The notes below the pieces were generated by a model. The model did not search any database, was not told where the DNA came from, and was given only the letters and a program-made list of their open reading frames with translations. From contig NZ_CP015080.1 of assembly GCF_001611275.1 (NCBI RefSeq), positions 1,612,001 to 1,676,000 of the forward strand: 64,000 nt of DNA. Direction: 5' to 3'. Source of the DNA: Desulfuromonas sp. DDH964 (GTDB lineage Bacteria > Desulfobacterota > Desulfuromonadia > Desulfuromonadales > DDH964). Below, piece after piece: positions 55,194-63,275 of this stretch. The translations under genes were made by a program, and so were the position numbers. The stretch's first letter is position 1. Every line of letters starts with the position of its first letter.

Positions 55194-56243
55194 TCAGGCG
55201 GCCTTGCGCAGGAACCTGTCCTGGTCGAAGGGCACCTGATTTTTGAGCATGTAATAGACGGCACGACCGAGACGATGGGCCAGGATGGCCAGGGCTTTCC
55301 CCTTGCCGTGCTTGCTGGCCAGGCGTTGCAGCATGGTTTGAGCCGGCTTGTTCCCTTTGAGCATCAGCACCACGGCCTCGCCAAAAGCCCAGCGCAGATG
55401 GGCGTTGCCGATCTTCTTGCCCGAATGGCCATAATGCTTGCCGTTCGATTCCTTGCCCGGCTTGACCAGCCGGCAATAGGAGGCAAAGTCCTGCTCGCGG
55501 GGGAAGCGGGCGATGTCCTCGATCTCGTAGAGCATCACCATGCCGAGGATCTTGCCGACCCCGGGAATCGATTTGAGCAGCGCCAGGTTGATCGGATCAT
55601 GACCGGTGGCGATGCGCTCCAGTTCCCGCTCCAGTCGATCCAGCAGCTGTTCGTAATGTTCGATGGTGAGCAGGTCGACCTCGACCATGCGACGTACCAC
55701 CGAATCGGGAAACTTTTTGAGCAGATCACCGCGCTCGCTCGGTTTGGCGATACGTCCCAGCGGCTCGGGGAGGTTGTACTGGGTGGCGGTGTTCTGGATG
55801 TGGGCGAAGAGTTCGCCCCGTTTGCGGGCGAGATGATTGCGGCGGCGCAGCAAGTCCCTCGTCGCCCGCATCGGCTTGGGGTAGGTATAGGCCAGCGGAA
55901 AAGAACCGCCGCGCAGCAGTACGGCGATCTTGTGGGAATCGATGCGATCGTTCTTGGCCTTGCCGCCGTGAATTGCCTTCATGTAGAGGGCATGACCGAG
56001 GACGAAGTCAATCTCCTGCTCGGTGCACAGATCGGCCAGCCAGTACCAGGTAAACATGCACTCGCAGCCGACCACGATGCCGGAGCGGTAGGGTTTGATC
56101 AGTCGCAGGAAGTTTTTCGGTTTGGTCGGGATGTTCTGATGAACCACCACCTCGCCGGTCGCATCAAGGATGCAGACGTACATGGCGTCTGCATGCAGAT
56201 CGACGCCGCAATAGAATTGGTGCTGTTTCGTGTAGAATTTCAT
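55194..56243 (-). CDS. IS110-family transposase (RuvC-like DEDD)
   Basis: 349 aa, intact. The N-terminal RuvC-like domain (DEDD_Tnp_IS110) has FYCGVDLHADAMYV (first Asp), the VVGCECMFTWYW Glu and KAKNDRIDSHKIA (last Asps). The C-terminal Transposase_20 domain has LLKSIPGVGKILGMVML and FASYCRLVKPGKESNGK, with the serine nucleophile probably just after. AAGGAG lies 9 nt before the ATG. Confidence 0.92.
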   Translation of the reverse strand: MKFYTKQHQFYCGVDLHADAMYVCILDATGEVVVHQNIPTKPKNFLRLIKPYRSGIVVGCECMFTWYWLADLCTEQEIDFVLGHALYMKAIHGGKAKNDRIDSHKIAVLLRGGSFPLAYTYPKPMRATRDLLRRRNHLARKRGELFAHIQNTATQYNLPEPLGRIAKPSERGDLLKKFPDSVVRRMVEVDLLTIEHYEQLLDRLERELERIATGHDPINLALLKSIPGVGKILGMVMLYEIEDIARFPREQDFASYCRLVKPGKESNGKHYGHSGKKIGNAHLRWAFGEAVVLMLKGNKPAQTMLQRLASKHGKGKALAILAHRLGRAVYYMLKNQVPFDQDRFLRKAA

Positions 56244-56373
56244 GGTGCAGGCTCCTTTCTTTGAGAGGGTTTCTTGTTTCTCAAAGGATACCGGATGGTC
56301 CGGTATCTATGGAGGGGGCCTGCACTAGTATCAAATCGTGTAGCGGAACCGGTTCCTTGGACACAAGTTTAGA

Positions 56374-57243
56374 TTATGCCGCCTGACGGATTTCGTCGGG
56401 CGACCGGAAGCCATTTTTCTCGACTCGCCATTCGCTGTTGTAGAGTTCGACGAAGGTTTTCACGGCCTCGCGAACATCATCGATGGTACGGAATATTCGG
56501 CCATAGATGGCTTGCTCTTTCAAGGTGCGGTTGAATCGTTCAGCAACTCCGTTGGTCTGTGGTTCGGCAACGAAGGCAAAGCTGGGGGTGATTCCCCAGA
56601 ACTTGATCTGGTTCAGAAAATGGTCTGAGAGGTACTGGGTGCCGTGATCCATACGCAGAGACAACCCTCGGGCAATATCTTTCTCTACGCCCCCATAGAT
56701 GTTGTCTAACGCCATGGAAAGTGGTTGAAGAGCAGCATAACGGTCGCCGGTCTTGCAAACATGCCAGCCGACACATTCGGCGTTCCAGTGCTCGACGGCG
56801 CTAAAGATCCAGACCCAGCCTTCGTCGAGAGTGAATACGCGGGTGCCATCGGTGCCCCACATTAGATTCGGAGCCATGGTGATGATTTTACCATCATGCG
56901 CCTTGGCTGCTTTGGGCCAACCCCGGTGAGGTGACAACAGATGATTCTCGCGCATCAACCGCAGAACCCGCTTGCGTGCGATGCGCACGCCGTCACAAAT
57001 CCGCAGCCTGGCCCAGACCTTGCGGTGTCCTTCGCCGGTGAACGGGGACGTGGCCAGATCGTGACGGATCATGGCGAGAAGATCCTCATCACTGATTGAC
57101 GGACGTGGGCCACGACGCTTGGGAGTTGATTGCGGAATCTGGCGCGAGGCATGGTAGAACGAGGAGCGAGCCTGCTCCCAAACATTGCAAACCCGCTGGA
57201 CGCCGTAGGCCTTTTCAGCGCCTGGGGAGATCGTTTGGCTCAT
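56374..57243 (-). CDS. IS3-type transposase OrfB
   Basis: 289 aa, protein identical to 16881-17750, with all three catalytic acidic residues (GTDGT, RMDHGTQYL, VAERFNRTL). Overlaps orfA by 4 bp. Confidence 0.85.
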   Translation of the reverse strand: MSQTISPGAEKAYGVQRVCNVWEQARSSFYHASRQIPQSTPKRRGPRPSISDEDLLAMIRHDLATSPFTGEGHRKVWARLRICDGVRIARKRVLRLMRENHLLSPHRGWPKAAKAHDGKIITMAPNLMWGTDGTRVFTLDEGWVWIFSAVEHWNAECVGWHVCKTGDRYAALQPLSMALDNIYGGVEKDIARGLSLRMDHGTQYLSDHFLNQIKFWGITPSFAFVAEPQTNGVAERFNRTLKEQAIYGRIFRTIDDVREAVKTFVELYNSEWRVEKNGFRSPDEIRQAA

Positions 57244-57581
57244 TTCGACGACCTCCGTTTGGCTAAAGGGCCGGGTTTTTTAACCCGTTCCCAAAGTAGT
57301 TCGTTTTCCATGGTCAATTCGCCGATCCGGCGCATGGCCTGGTTGAGTTCCGCTTGAGTCGGATCGTTCTGACGTTGTTTCAACGACTCATCGATTCCGG
57401 TCAGCGCTTTCTCTCGCCACTGCTCCAGGCGGTAGATTTCGATGCTCAACTCGCGGGACAGAGCATCAACCGATTCGCCCCGCAGCAAGCGCAGAACCAC
57501 TTCACGCTTGCGGGCAGCGCTCCAACGTTGCCCTTCGGCCAAAGGCCCAGTGACTGTTTCGTTCTTGTTGTTTGTTGTCAT
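57240..57581 (-). CDS. IS3-type OrfA (helix-turn-helix protein)
   Basis: 113 aa, identical to 17747-18088. HTH of the transposase_8 type followed by a coiled region; provides end binding for OrfB. Confidence 0.8.
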   Translation of the reverse strand: MTTNNKNETVTGPLAEGQRWSAARKREVVLRLLRGESVDALSRELSIEIYRLEQWREKALTGIDESLKQRQNDPTQAELNQAMRRIGELTMENELLWERVKKPGPLAKRRSSK

Positions 57582-57646
57582 TATTAATCTCCTTGGACAT
57601 CGGGATTCTATCCCAAATCAGTGTCCAAGAAAACTGGTGCCGCTAT

Positions 57647-57910
57647 AGACCTAACAAATCGCAAAAAAGCGAACACGGATACAGGGGTTATTTGCCGCTC
57701 TGGCTTGCTCGCCACAACAAAGAGGTCTTTGGCGGGCTCTACGTTGCTGGTATTGTCTACACAATTTGGGTGTCGGTTTACGCCGCTACCTATACAATTC
57801 ACTGCAGGCGGCACAACCCTGACAGGCCGTGGCCTGAACTCAAGCGTCAGACGCCACAACCCATTCCTCCTGTCACCAATTTTTACCAACTCCGCAACCT
57901 GGAGACACCC
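57647..57910 (+). other. Remnant sequence between IS3-type copy 2 and the cupin gene
   Basis: Open in the same frame as the cupin gene but without its own start. It reads YLPLWLARHNKEVFGGLYVA then a hydrophobic stretch, which resembles the tail of a membrane protein whose front was lost to the IS insertions. GACCTAAC at 57648-57655 repeats 54667-54674, the end of the 54269 gene. Confidence 0.35.
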
Positions 57911-58429
57911 ATGCCAAAGCCAATCATTAACATTGCCGATGTCGAGCTTGGGCCGCGCCCTCCCGGCTTCGCCCCTTCCGGATCCGCGGCAGAGAGATTC
58001 GACGCCCGGATGGGATTTATTGGCCCGCGCGTTGGCGCACAAAAACTCGTTTACAACATCACCGCTGTGCCGCCGGGGAAACGCGCATTCCCTTTTCACA
58101 ACCACCGCGTCAACGAAGAGATGGTTTTTGTCCTGCAGGGGACCGGCGAAGTCCGGATCGGCGAGAGCGTCTACCCAATCCGCCCCGGTGACGTAATCGC
58201 TCTTCCTACCGGCGGAAAAGAGAGCGCCCACCAGATCACCAACACGGGGGCCGAAGAATTGCGCTATCTCGCCGTGAGTACCAAGCTCTCGCCCGAGATC
58301 GCCGAATACCCCGACTCGGGAAAATTTGGCGTCCTGGCCGAGTTCGGTGCAGACTCCGAGGGCAAGGCGCAGCGCTTTGTCTTCGTTGGTCGCGCCGACG
58401 CATCCCTCGACTACTGGGAGGGGGAGTGA
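57911..58429 (+). CDS. Cupin-domain protein
   Basis: 172 aa from ATG 57911, which has GGAG 6 nt upstream; the longer frame reaching back into the IS is accidental. A single cupin barrel covers about residues 50-125: PFHNHRVNEEMVFVLQGTGE gives motif 1 with its histidines and Glu, and IRPGDVIALPTGGKESAHQI gives motif 2. Such proteins bind a metal and may act as isomerases, dioxygenases or sugar-binding proteins. The substrate is unknown. The next gene follows after 43 bp. Confidence 0.8.
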   Translation: MPKPIINIADVELGPRPPGFAPSGSAAERFDARMGFIGPRVGAQKLVYNITAVPPGKRAFPFHNHRVNEEMVFVLQGTGEVRIGESVYPIRPGDVIALPTGGKESAHQITNTGAEELRYLAVSTKLSPEIAEYPDSGKFGVLAEFGADSEGKAQRFVFVGRADASLDYWEGE

Positions 58430-58472
58430 CTCTTACGGCAGCAGACTGCTGCCTCCCGAACCCCTGACCCTC

Positions 58473-58988
58473 ATGCCGACGCTCCATTACCTCGCCTATG
58501 GCTCCAACATGCACCCGCTGCGGTTACGCGAACGATGTCCAAGTGCGCTTCCCCTGGGGGTCGTGGAGCTGCCGGGCATGGTGGTGCGCGATGCAAAACG
58601 CAGCGAGGACGGTTCGGGGAAGTGCACCTTTATCAACCAGCCGGGGCATCTCGCCTTTGGCGTCCTCTATGCGATGGATGCATTGGAACAACCTCTCCTG
58701 GATCGGGCCGAAGGGCTGGGCCAGGGGTATGATGTTCGACCGTTCCGGGTTTCGCTGGCGGGAGTGGTCTATTCCCCCATCGCCTATGTGGTCCGGCCCT
58801 CCCACTTCGATTTGTCGCTGCGCCCCTACGACTGGTACCAGGCGATGGTCGTAGGCGGGGCGCGCCATATGGGTATGCCGGAAGAGTACATCGCCGAGTT
58901 GGACGCGGTTGAGGCCATTATTGACTTGGACGCAGTACGGCGAGAAAATGAACGGGCACGGCTGCGAAGGATGGGATGCCTGCGATAG
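58473..58988 (+). CDS. Gamma-glutamylcyclotransferase-like protein (AIG2 fold)
   Basis: 171 aa from ATG 58473. The N-terminal HYLAYGSNMHPLRLRERCP is the YGSN signature of the GGCT/AIG2 fold. AFGVLYAMDALEQPLLDRAEG carries the region with the catalytic Glu. It may release 5-oxoproline from gamma-glutamyl compounds; the exact substrate is open. It lies just after the cupin gene on the same strand. Confidence 0.8.
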   Translation: MPTLHYLAYGSNMHPLRLRERCPSALPLGVVELPGMVVRDAKRSEDGSGKCTFINQPGHLAFGVLYAMDALEQPLLDRAEGLGQGYDVRPFRVSLAGVVYSPIAYVVRPSHFDLSLRPYDWYQAMVVGGARHMGMPEEYIAELDAVEAIIDLDAVRRENERARLRRMGCLR

Positions 58989-59061
58989 CCGAAGTCCTTA
59001 TCCGCCCAGGACGTGGTGCAACAGCCAGGGCTAAAGCCCAATATCTCTTTAACCTCCAGGT

Positions 59062-59574
59062 ATGGTGACGACGATGTTCACGCTACGGAAAGTGTTGGTC
59101 GGGATTTTGTTGCTTGCTGTTTCCCCGGTAACAAGCTCATTCGCGCAACCCGCGGCAGAGGCCGATGCCGAGTCCCTGAACCGCGGCAGGTATCTGGCCA
59201 GGATCGCCGGCTGTAACGACTGCCATACGGCCGGGTACGCCCAATCCGGCGGAAATATCCCGGAAGCACAATGGTTGATGGGCGACCAACTCGGCTGGCG
59301 TGGCCCCTGGGGTACGACCTATTCCAGCAACCTGCGACTCTACATGCAGAACTTTTCCGAGGACCAATGGGTCCAGATCGCCAGGACAGCCCAATTCCGG
59401 CCGCCGATGCCTTGGTTTGCCCTCCGTGACATGACTGAGGGCGACCTGCGCGCCATCTACCGCTTCGTCCGGCAGCTTGGCGACGCTGGCGCGCCGGCAC
59501 CTTCCTTCGTCCCTCCCGGGCAGGAACCGAAGGGGCCATTCGTGTTGTTTCCAGCGCCGCCATCGGCAAAATGA
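59062..59574 (+). CDS. Periplasmic monohaem c-type cytochrome
   Basis: 170 aa. The signal peptide (residues 1-28) ends near SSFAQ. A single CNDCH haem motif lies at about residues 51-55, preceded by GRYLARIAGC as in class I cytochromes and alcohol dehydrogenase-type subunits. PPMPWFALRDMTEGDLRAIYRF provides the likely distal methionine and the C-terminal helix of a cytochrome c fold. Its partner is not in view. An internal ATG at 59074 is the alternative start. Confidence 0.85.
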   Translation: MVTTMFTLRKVLVGILLLAVSPVTSSFAQPAAEADAESLNRGRYLARIAGCNDCHTAGYAQSGGNIPEAQWLMGDQLGWRGPWGTTYSSNLRLYMQNFSEDQWVQIARTAQFRPPMPWFALRDMTEGDLRAIYRFVRQLGDAGAPAPSFVPPGQEPKGPFVLFPAPPSAK

Positions 59575-59657
59575 GGCCGGAATCAACGGCTATACCATCT
59601 CTCGCGGCATCGCAGTGGGAGTGCAACGTGCGAATCTTCGGTCTGGTTGTTAGAGGA

Positions 59658-59824
59658 GGGCATTCGTGCCAGGCCTGCAAACATGGAAATAGGTGGAATA
59701 TTTGAAGAGGGCAATCGTGCCAGGCCTGCAAACATGGAAATAGGTGGAATATTTGAAGAGGGCAATCGTGTCAGGCCTGCAAACATGGAAATAGCCGAAA
59801 TTGCACGATTGCAGGCCTGACACG
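59658..59824. repeat. 51-bp tandem repeat (three units) ending in a long hairpin
   Basis: Units start at 59658, 59709 and 59760 (GGGCAATCGTGCCAGGCCTG and so on). The third runs into an inverted copy: CGTGTCAGGCCTGCAA (59767-59782) pairs with TTGCAGGCCTGACACG (59809-59824). A related single hairpin is at 60845-60898. No gene is seen in 59575-60030. Confidence 0.85.
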
Positions 59825-60030
59825 AAAGCTTTGCAAGTACATTGATTTGGGAATTTTTTGCCAAGCACGCGCTGCCATGACAGAAAAGTCGGCGCTGGCG
59901 GGACGGCAAGAATATGCCGTGACAGGGAAAATCAGATGCCCGACCTGTCAGCCCACACGGGCGCTGCGCGATAAAGCCACATAGGCCGGTTACTTCTACG
60001 TTAGTGAAATGACCCCCAGGATAATTGTGC

Positions 60031-60531
60031 ATGGACGCCAACCGATATCGATATGAATCCCCTGCCGCCCCCGTGGTCTCGGCCATCGCGTTGGCTGCCG
60101 GGGCTGGGCTGACCGGGCTGGCGCTGAGACTGGAGGATGCCCCGCTCCTGGTCGAAATCCTCCTCTGGTGTTTCGCCGTTCTGATGGCCCTCGTGCTGCT
60201 CGGCACCCTGCTGCGGACTTCCGTGACCGTCAACGGCGAAGGACATTTTCGCATGACCAAAACGTTGGCGGGATTCCCGCTCGGCAAGGTTTGCCTGCAC
60301 AACGGCGAGGTTCGGGCCGTAGAACTGCACCGCACCCTGACGCCGGGTCTGGAGCACGCCAACACGTTGAGCAGCAGCCCCGACAAGCCGCGCTATCGTC
60401 TGGAGATAGTTCACGGCCAGGGGAAACATCTCGTCGCGGCCTCCGCCGGCAAGGGCCTCCAGAGCGAGGCGATCCGGCTGGCCAAGGCGCTCGATTGCCC
60501 CCTGGAGAAAACGGGGGACTGGGCACGCTAG
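60031..60531 (+). CDS. Uncharacterised membrane protein with two helices
   Basis: 166 aa from ATG 60031 (CAGGA 9 nt upstream). Two membrane helices lie at about residues 11-31 and 40-62 with a short loop. A soluble domain of roughly 100 residues follows, which is beta-prone (TSVTVNGEGHFRMTKTLAGF, RYRLEIVHGQGKHLVAA). The shape recalls PH-like or DUF-type membrane-anchored domains. I do not recognise a family. It may be cotranscribed with the small lipoprotein gene 62 bp on. Confidence 0.65.
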   Translation: MDANRYRYESPAAPVVSAIALAAGAGLTGLALRLEDAPLLVEILLWCFAVLMALVLLGTLLRTSVTVNGEGHFRMTKTLAGFPLGKVCLHNGEVRAVELHRTLTPGLEHANTLSSSPDKPRYRLEIVHGQGKHLVAASAGKGLQSEAIRLAKALDCPLEKTGDWAR

Positions 60532-60593
60532 GGGAATCTCCGGAATTGCTTTTTGCGGAACCAAATTCCTCACGGTGCCAAGGGGAACCAAAC

Positions 60594-60806
60594 ATGCGAT
60601 ATTTCGCTCTACTGTTCGGGATTTTGCTCCTTTTCGGCCTGGGGGGCTGCTCGTCACGGCAGCTCTACGAGTCCGGCCAGAGCTGGCAACGCAACCAGTG
60701 CAACCAGATCTTCGATGCGCTGGAACGCAGCCGCTGCCTGGAGAGTACCAGCTCCTCCTTCGAAGAGTACCGCCGGGAATCCGAAGCGGTGAGGAACGCC
60801 AGGTAG
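60594..60806 (+). CDS. Small lipoprotein
   Basis: 70 aa. The signal peptide ends in the lipobox FGLGGC (Cys at residue 19). The mature part is about 50 residues, polar, with two cysteines (RNQCNQIF, RSRCLEST) that could form a disulfide. Ribosome site AAGGGGAA upstream. This resembles short EexN/YfhG-like lipoproteins found in gammaproteobacteria, but that link is weak. Confidence 0.65.
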   Translation: MRYFALLFGILLLFGLGGCSSRQLYESGQSWQRNQCNQIFDALERSRCLESTSSSFEEYRRESEAVRNAR

Positions 60807-60828
60807 GAAGCGGTGGCAATCCTCCCTC

Positions 60829-60898
60829 TTTGAAGAGGCAATCGTGTCAGGCCTGCAAATATGGAAATAGCTGAAATTGCACGATTGCAGGCCTGACA
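60829..60898. repeat. Dispersed hairpin repeat, single copy
   Basis: CCTCTTTGAAGAGG small hairpin, then TGTCAGGCCTGCAA (60845-60858) pairing with TTGCAGGCCTGACA (60885-60898). Nearly the same sequence as the last unit of the 59658-59824 array. Confidence 0.8.
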
Positions 60899-60993
60899 AG
60901 AAAACTCTGCCGACACGGAAACTCTGTCTAGTCTCGGCAACTCACGGCTCAAAGAATTGCGCAGCTAACCATTCTCTCAATTTGACTTAACTG

Positions 60994-61022
60994 TTGCACG
61001 GTATCCGTGTAAGCGTTAAAAT
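60994..61022 (+). promoter_or_regulatory. Promoter of higBA with internal palindrome
   Basis: TTGCAC (60994-60999) and TAAAAT (61017-61022) are 17 bp apart. CACGGTATCCGTG (60997-61009), a palindrome with a 3-nt centre, overlaps the -35 and spacer. That is where an autorepressing antitoxin would bind. Confidence 0.5.
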
Positions 61023-61043
61023 CTATGCGGAGGGTTCGACAGG

Positions 61044-61334
61044 GTGATTGCATCATTTGGCGACAAGCTGACGGAAGCGCTGTATCACGGCACCAGCGAC
61101 AAAGACCTTCGTCGGCTGCCGTTGGAAATCGTCAACCGCACCCTTCGCAAACTCGACATGCTCAATGCCGCCCACGATGTTCTGGATCTGCGCTCTCCCC
61201 CGGGTAATCGCCTGGAAGCGTTGCAGGGAGACCTTGCGGGACTGTTCAGTATCCGGGTCAACGACCAATGGCGGATCGTGTTTCGCTGGCAGGGCGGTAA
61301 CGCCTACGAAGTGCGCCTGACCGATTATCACTAG
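61044..61334 (+). CDS. higB: HigB-type toxin (RelE/ParE fold)
   Basis: 96 aa starting at GTG 61044 (GGAGGG upstream). LDMLNAAHDVLDLRSPPGNR and the C-terminal FSIRVNDQWRIVFRWQGGNAYEV are typical of HigB, a ribosome-dependent mRNA endonuclease. Toxin-first order with the antitoxin 20 bp downstream is usual for hig systems. Confidence 0.92.
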   Translation: MIASFGDKLTEALYHGTSDKDLRRLPLEIVNRTLRKLDMLNAAHDVLDLRSPPGNRLEALQGDLAGLFSIRVNDQWRIVFRWQGGNAYEVRLTDYH

Positions 61335-61354
61335 AGGCGCCAAGGAGAGAAACC

Positions 61355-61642
61355 ATGATCCCTGAAAACCGCATCCCGTCCCATCCCGGGAAAATCCTCA
61401 AGGAAGAGTTCCTCGACGAACTCGGCGTCAGCCAAGTTGCGTTCGCCGCGCACATCAAGGTTCCGGTTCAACGCGTCAACGAGATCGTCCGGGGCAAGCG
61501 CGGCATCACCTCGGATACCGCCTGGCTACTGGCGCAGGCTCTCGATACCACCCCCGAGTTCTGGCTCAACCTACAGGGGACTTACGACCTGGCACTGAAC
61601 CGTCCGGAAAGGAGAATCGAGAAACTGCGCATGGCCAGCTGA
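61355..61642 (+). CDS. higA: HigA-type antitoxin (XRE family)
   Basis: 95 aa. HPGKILKEEFLDELGVSQVA leads into an XRE helix-turn-helix (AFAAHIKVPVQRVNEIVRGK), followed by the VapI/HigA tail TTPEFWLNLQGTYDLAL. It neutralises HigB and should repress the promoter at 60994. AAGGAG is upstream. Confidence 0.93.
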   Translation: MIPENRIPSHPGKILKEEFLDELGVSQVAFAAHIKVPVQRVNEIVRGKRGITSDTAWLLAQALDTTPEFWLNLQGTYDLALNRPERRIEKLRMAS

Positions 61643-61673
61643 CTTTTCGGGAGAAACAAGAGGGGCAGGGTCA

Positions 61674-61774
61674 GGTCTCAACCTTTGACACATTCAGCTT
61701 CTTTGATAGAGGTCATTAGTGAACGAGCGGCTGGAGGCAAACCTGAGGAGTGTCAAAAGTTGAGATCTGAGACC
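61674..61774. repeat. Imperfect inverted repeat after higA
   Basis: GGTCTCAACCTTTGACAC (61674-61691) and, inverted, GGTCTCAGATCTCAACTTTTGACAC in two parts (61750-61774). About 58 bp lie between the arms. It looks like a small palindromic mobile repeat or the ends of a lost element. Confidence 0.5.
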
Positions 61775-61803
61775 CCTATGTGCTGATTCGGGCGGAGGAT
61801 GGC

Positions 61804-62013
61804 ATGGACAGGAATCTGGAAAAACGCAAACTGGCGCGGTCCCGAAGCGACAAGATGATCGGCGGGGTCTGCGGCGGGATTGCGGAATATTTTGGCTGGA
61901 CCCCGTGGGTGGTGCGCTTCGTCTACGTCCTGGTGAGTATCCTCAGCGCCGCCTTTCCGGGCATCCTCATCTATCTGCTGCTCTGGGTGCTGATGCCGAA
62001 AGCCGAGGAGTAG
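61804..62013 (+). CDS. PspC-domain membrane protein
   Basis: 69 aa. The PspC signature is KMIGGVCGGIAEYFGWTPWVVR, followed by a membrane helix (residues 40-65). GGAGGA lies before ATG 61804. Stand-alone PspC proteins occur in many bacteria without the full phage-shock operon; no pspA or pspF is in view. Confidence 0.88.
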   Translation: MDRNLEKRKLARSRSDKMIGGVCGGIAEYFGWTPWVVRFVYVLVSILSAAFPGILIYLLLWVLMPKAEE

Positions 62014-62040
62014 CGGCGCCAGGGGAGGGGGGGCAGAATC

Positions 62041-62085
62041 AAGAGGCCGCCGGTCCGGAATGCTCCGGGCGGGCGGCCTGTTTCG
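62041..62085. terminator. Bidirectional terminator between pspC-like gene and 62128
   Basis: AGGCCGCC and GGTCCGGA pair with TCCGG and GGGCGGCCT, then TGTTTCG. It sits at the converging ends of the genes at 61804 and 62128. Confidence 0.7.
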
Positions 62086-62127
62086 TTCTTGGGGGGAAGG
62101 AAACGGGGCGCTGCTGGGCGGGCAGGG

Positions 62128-62553
62128 CTAGCGGCGGCTCCCTTTCTGCTTTTTCAGTTTGCGCTCCTCGGTGGCCGGTTCCTGCCGGCGCCCGGCCAGG
62201 GTTTTGATCGCGTACCAGTTGAGCCAGAGGACGCCGGCGACACCGAGGGCGCCGACATACTCGAGGTTGCTCTTGACGCCGGTCTGGAACAGGTCGAGGA
62301 GAAAGACGCCGTAGAAGCAGAGGGCGATCAGCTTGTTGGCCCACAGCGCCCAGCCGCCGCTCAGGCGCCAGACCGCGCTGAGGATGTAGATGTTGCCGAG
62401 GCCGTAGCCGATGGCGACGTAGCCGAAGACCCGGTCCCACTGGGGCACGCCGCTGGCGTTGAGCAGGCCGAGGGCATAGTAGACGAAGATGAAGGAGGTG
62501 ACGGCGCTGAAGAGGGCCAGCCCCTTTTCGAAGGTCGTATTCGCTTTGCTCAT
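62128..62553 (-). CDS. Uncharacterised four-helix membrane protein
   Basis: 141 aa. Hydrophobic segments at about residues 10-30, 42-60, 70-90 and 98-118, then a very basic tail (RKLKKQKGSRR). It is convergent with the PspC gene. I do not recognise a family. Ribosome site: the region before the ATG (complement of 62553) is weak. Confidence 0.65.
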   Translation of the reverse strand: MSKANTTFEKGLALFSAVTSFIFVYYALGLLNASGVPQWDRVFGYVAIGYGLGNIYILSAVWRLSGGWALWANKLIALCFYGVFLLDLFQTGVKSNLEYVGALGVAGVLWLNWYAIKTLAGRRQEPATEERKLKKQKGSRR

Positions 62554-62745
62554 CAGTTGGCCTCGGTCTCGGGTCAGGGCGTGGCGCCCGGGGATCGGAC
62601 GGTGCCACAGTTTAGCAACCCGGTTGCCGTCGGTTCAAGCCGAATCATCCATTTATCTGCCCTTCTTCCCCCTTGCCTGATGCGGCGATCCCTTTTATAG
62701 TAGGCATTCCTATCCCTTATCCTCTCTCGCTCCCGGAGGTTGCTC

Positions 62746-63186
62746 GTGCTTTCCAGCAAGTATCGTATCCATGCCATGCTGATCCTGGTCGCCCTGGTGA
62801 TCATCTTTTTTCCACAGTTCAGCGAGCGCCCCCCCAAGGAAAAGGCGGCGGCAGCGCGGACGGCGGCAGCGGCCTTCCTGCAGCAGGTCGACCAGGACGC
62901 CTTCGCCGCGAGCTGGCAGAACGCCGCCAGCCTGCTGAAAGAGAAGGTCACCGAGGCAGAGTGGGTCGACAAGCTCAACAAGATCCGCTCGATCGCCGGC
63001 CCGATGGTGACGCGGACCGAGGACTCGATCTCCTACAGCACCACGGCCAAGGAGAGCCCGGACGGGGAATATATCCTCCTCACCTACGACACCACCTACA
63101 AAGCCCGGGGGAAGGCCAGCGAGATCGTCACCGTGATGCTCGACAAGGACGGAACCTGGCGGGTTGCCGGCTACTTCGTCAAGTAA
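62746..63186 (+). CDS. DUF4019-type protein
   Basis: 146 aa from GTG 62746 (GGAGG 6 nt upstream). One N-terminal membrane helix (residues 10-25) probably anchors it. A helical-beta domain follows: AAAAFLQQVDQDAFAASWQN, EWVDKLNKIRSIAGPM and VTVMLDKDGTWRVAGYFVK at the end. This matches DUF4019 proteins, exported, function unknown. Confidence 0.75.
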   Translation: MLSSKYRIHAMLILVALVIIFFPQFSERPPKEKAAAARTAAAAFLQQVDQDAFAASWQNAASLLKEKVTEAEWVDKLNKIRSIAGPMVTRTEDSISYSTTAKESPDGEYILLTYDTTYKARGKASEIVTVMLDKDGTWRVAGYFVK

Positions 63187-63275
63187 AGCGCTAAACCGGT
63201 TTATTCGCCTTCCGTAACGCTGAGTATAGAGTTTCCGGCACCCTCCAGGTTTTTACGGTCGAATCAAGGATACCG

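Larger units (their letters stand above)
54842..56332 (-). mobile_element. IS110-family element (IS1111-like layout)
   Basis: One transposase gene with a long non-coding region on its 3' side and a short one on its 5' side. A short inverted pair, TGCAGG followed by G/C-rich bases, occurs near 54842 and (complement) near 56321-56326, as in the subterminal repeats of IS1111-type elements. Exact ends are uncertain; these elements make no target duplication. A hairpin ATACCGGACCATCCGGTAT (56288-56306) precedes the gene. Confidence 0.7.
56339..57646 (-). mobile_element. IS3-type insertion sequence, copy 2
   Basis: Same length, ends and gene content as copy 1 at 16846-18153. It begins 7 bp after the IS110 element. 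No direct repeat flanks it (left ATCAAATCG, right AGACCTAAC), so one side was probably changed after insertion. Confidence 0.85.

Noticed and set aside
54667..57655. Integron attC site
   Set aside because: ACCTAAC fits the RYYYAAC core, but no matching GTTRRRY partner, paired arms or integrase gene were found.
57572..58429. 285-aa version of the cupin protein
   Set aside because: The extra N-terminus begins inside the IS3-type element; ATG 57911 has a ribosome site and fits the cupin fold.
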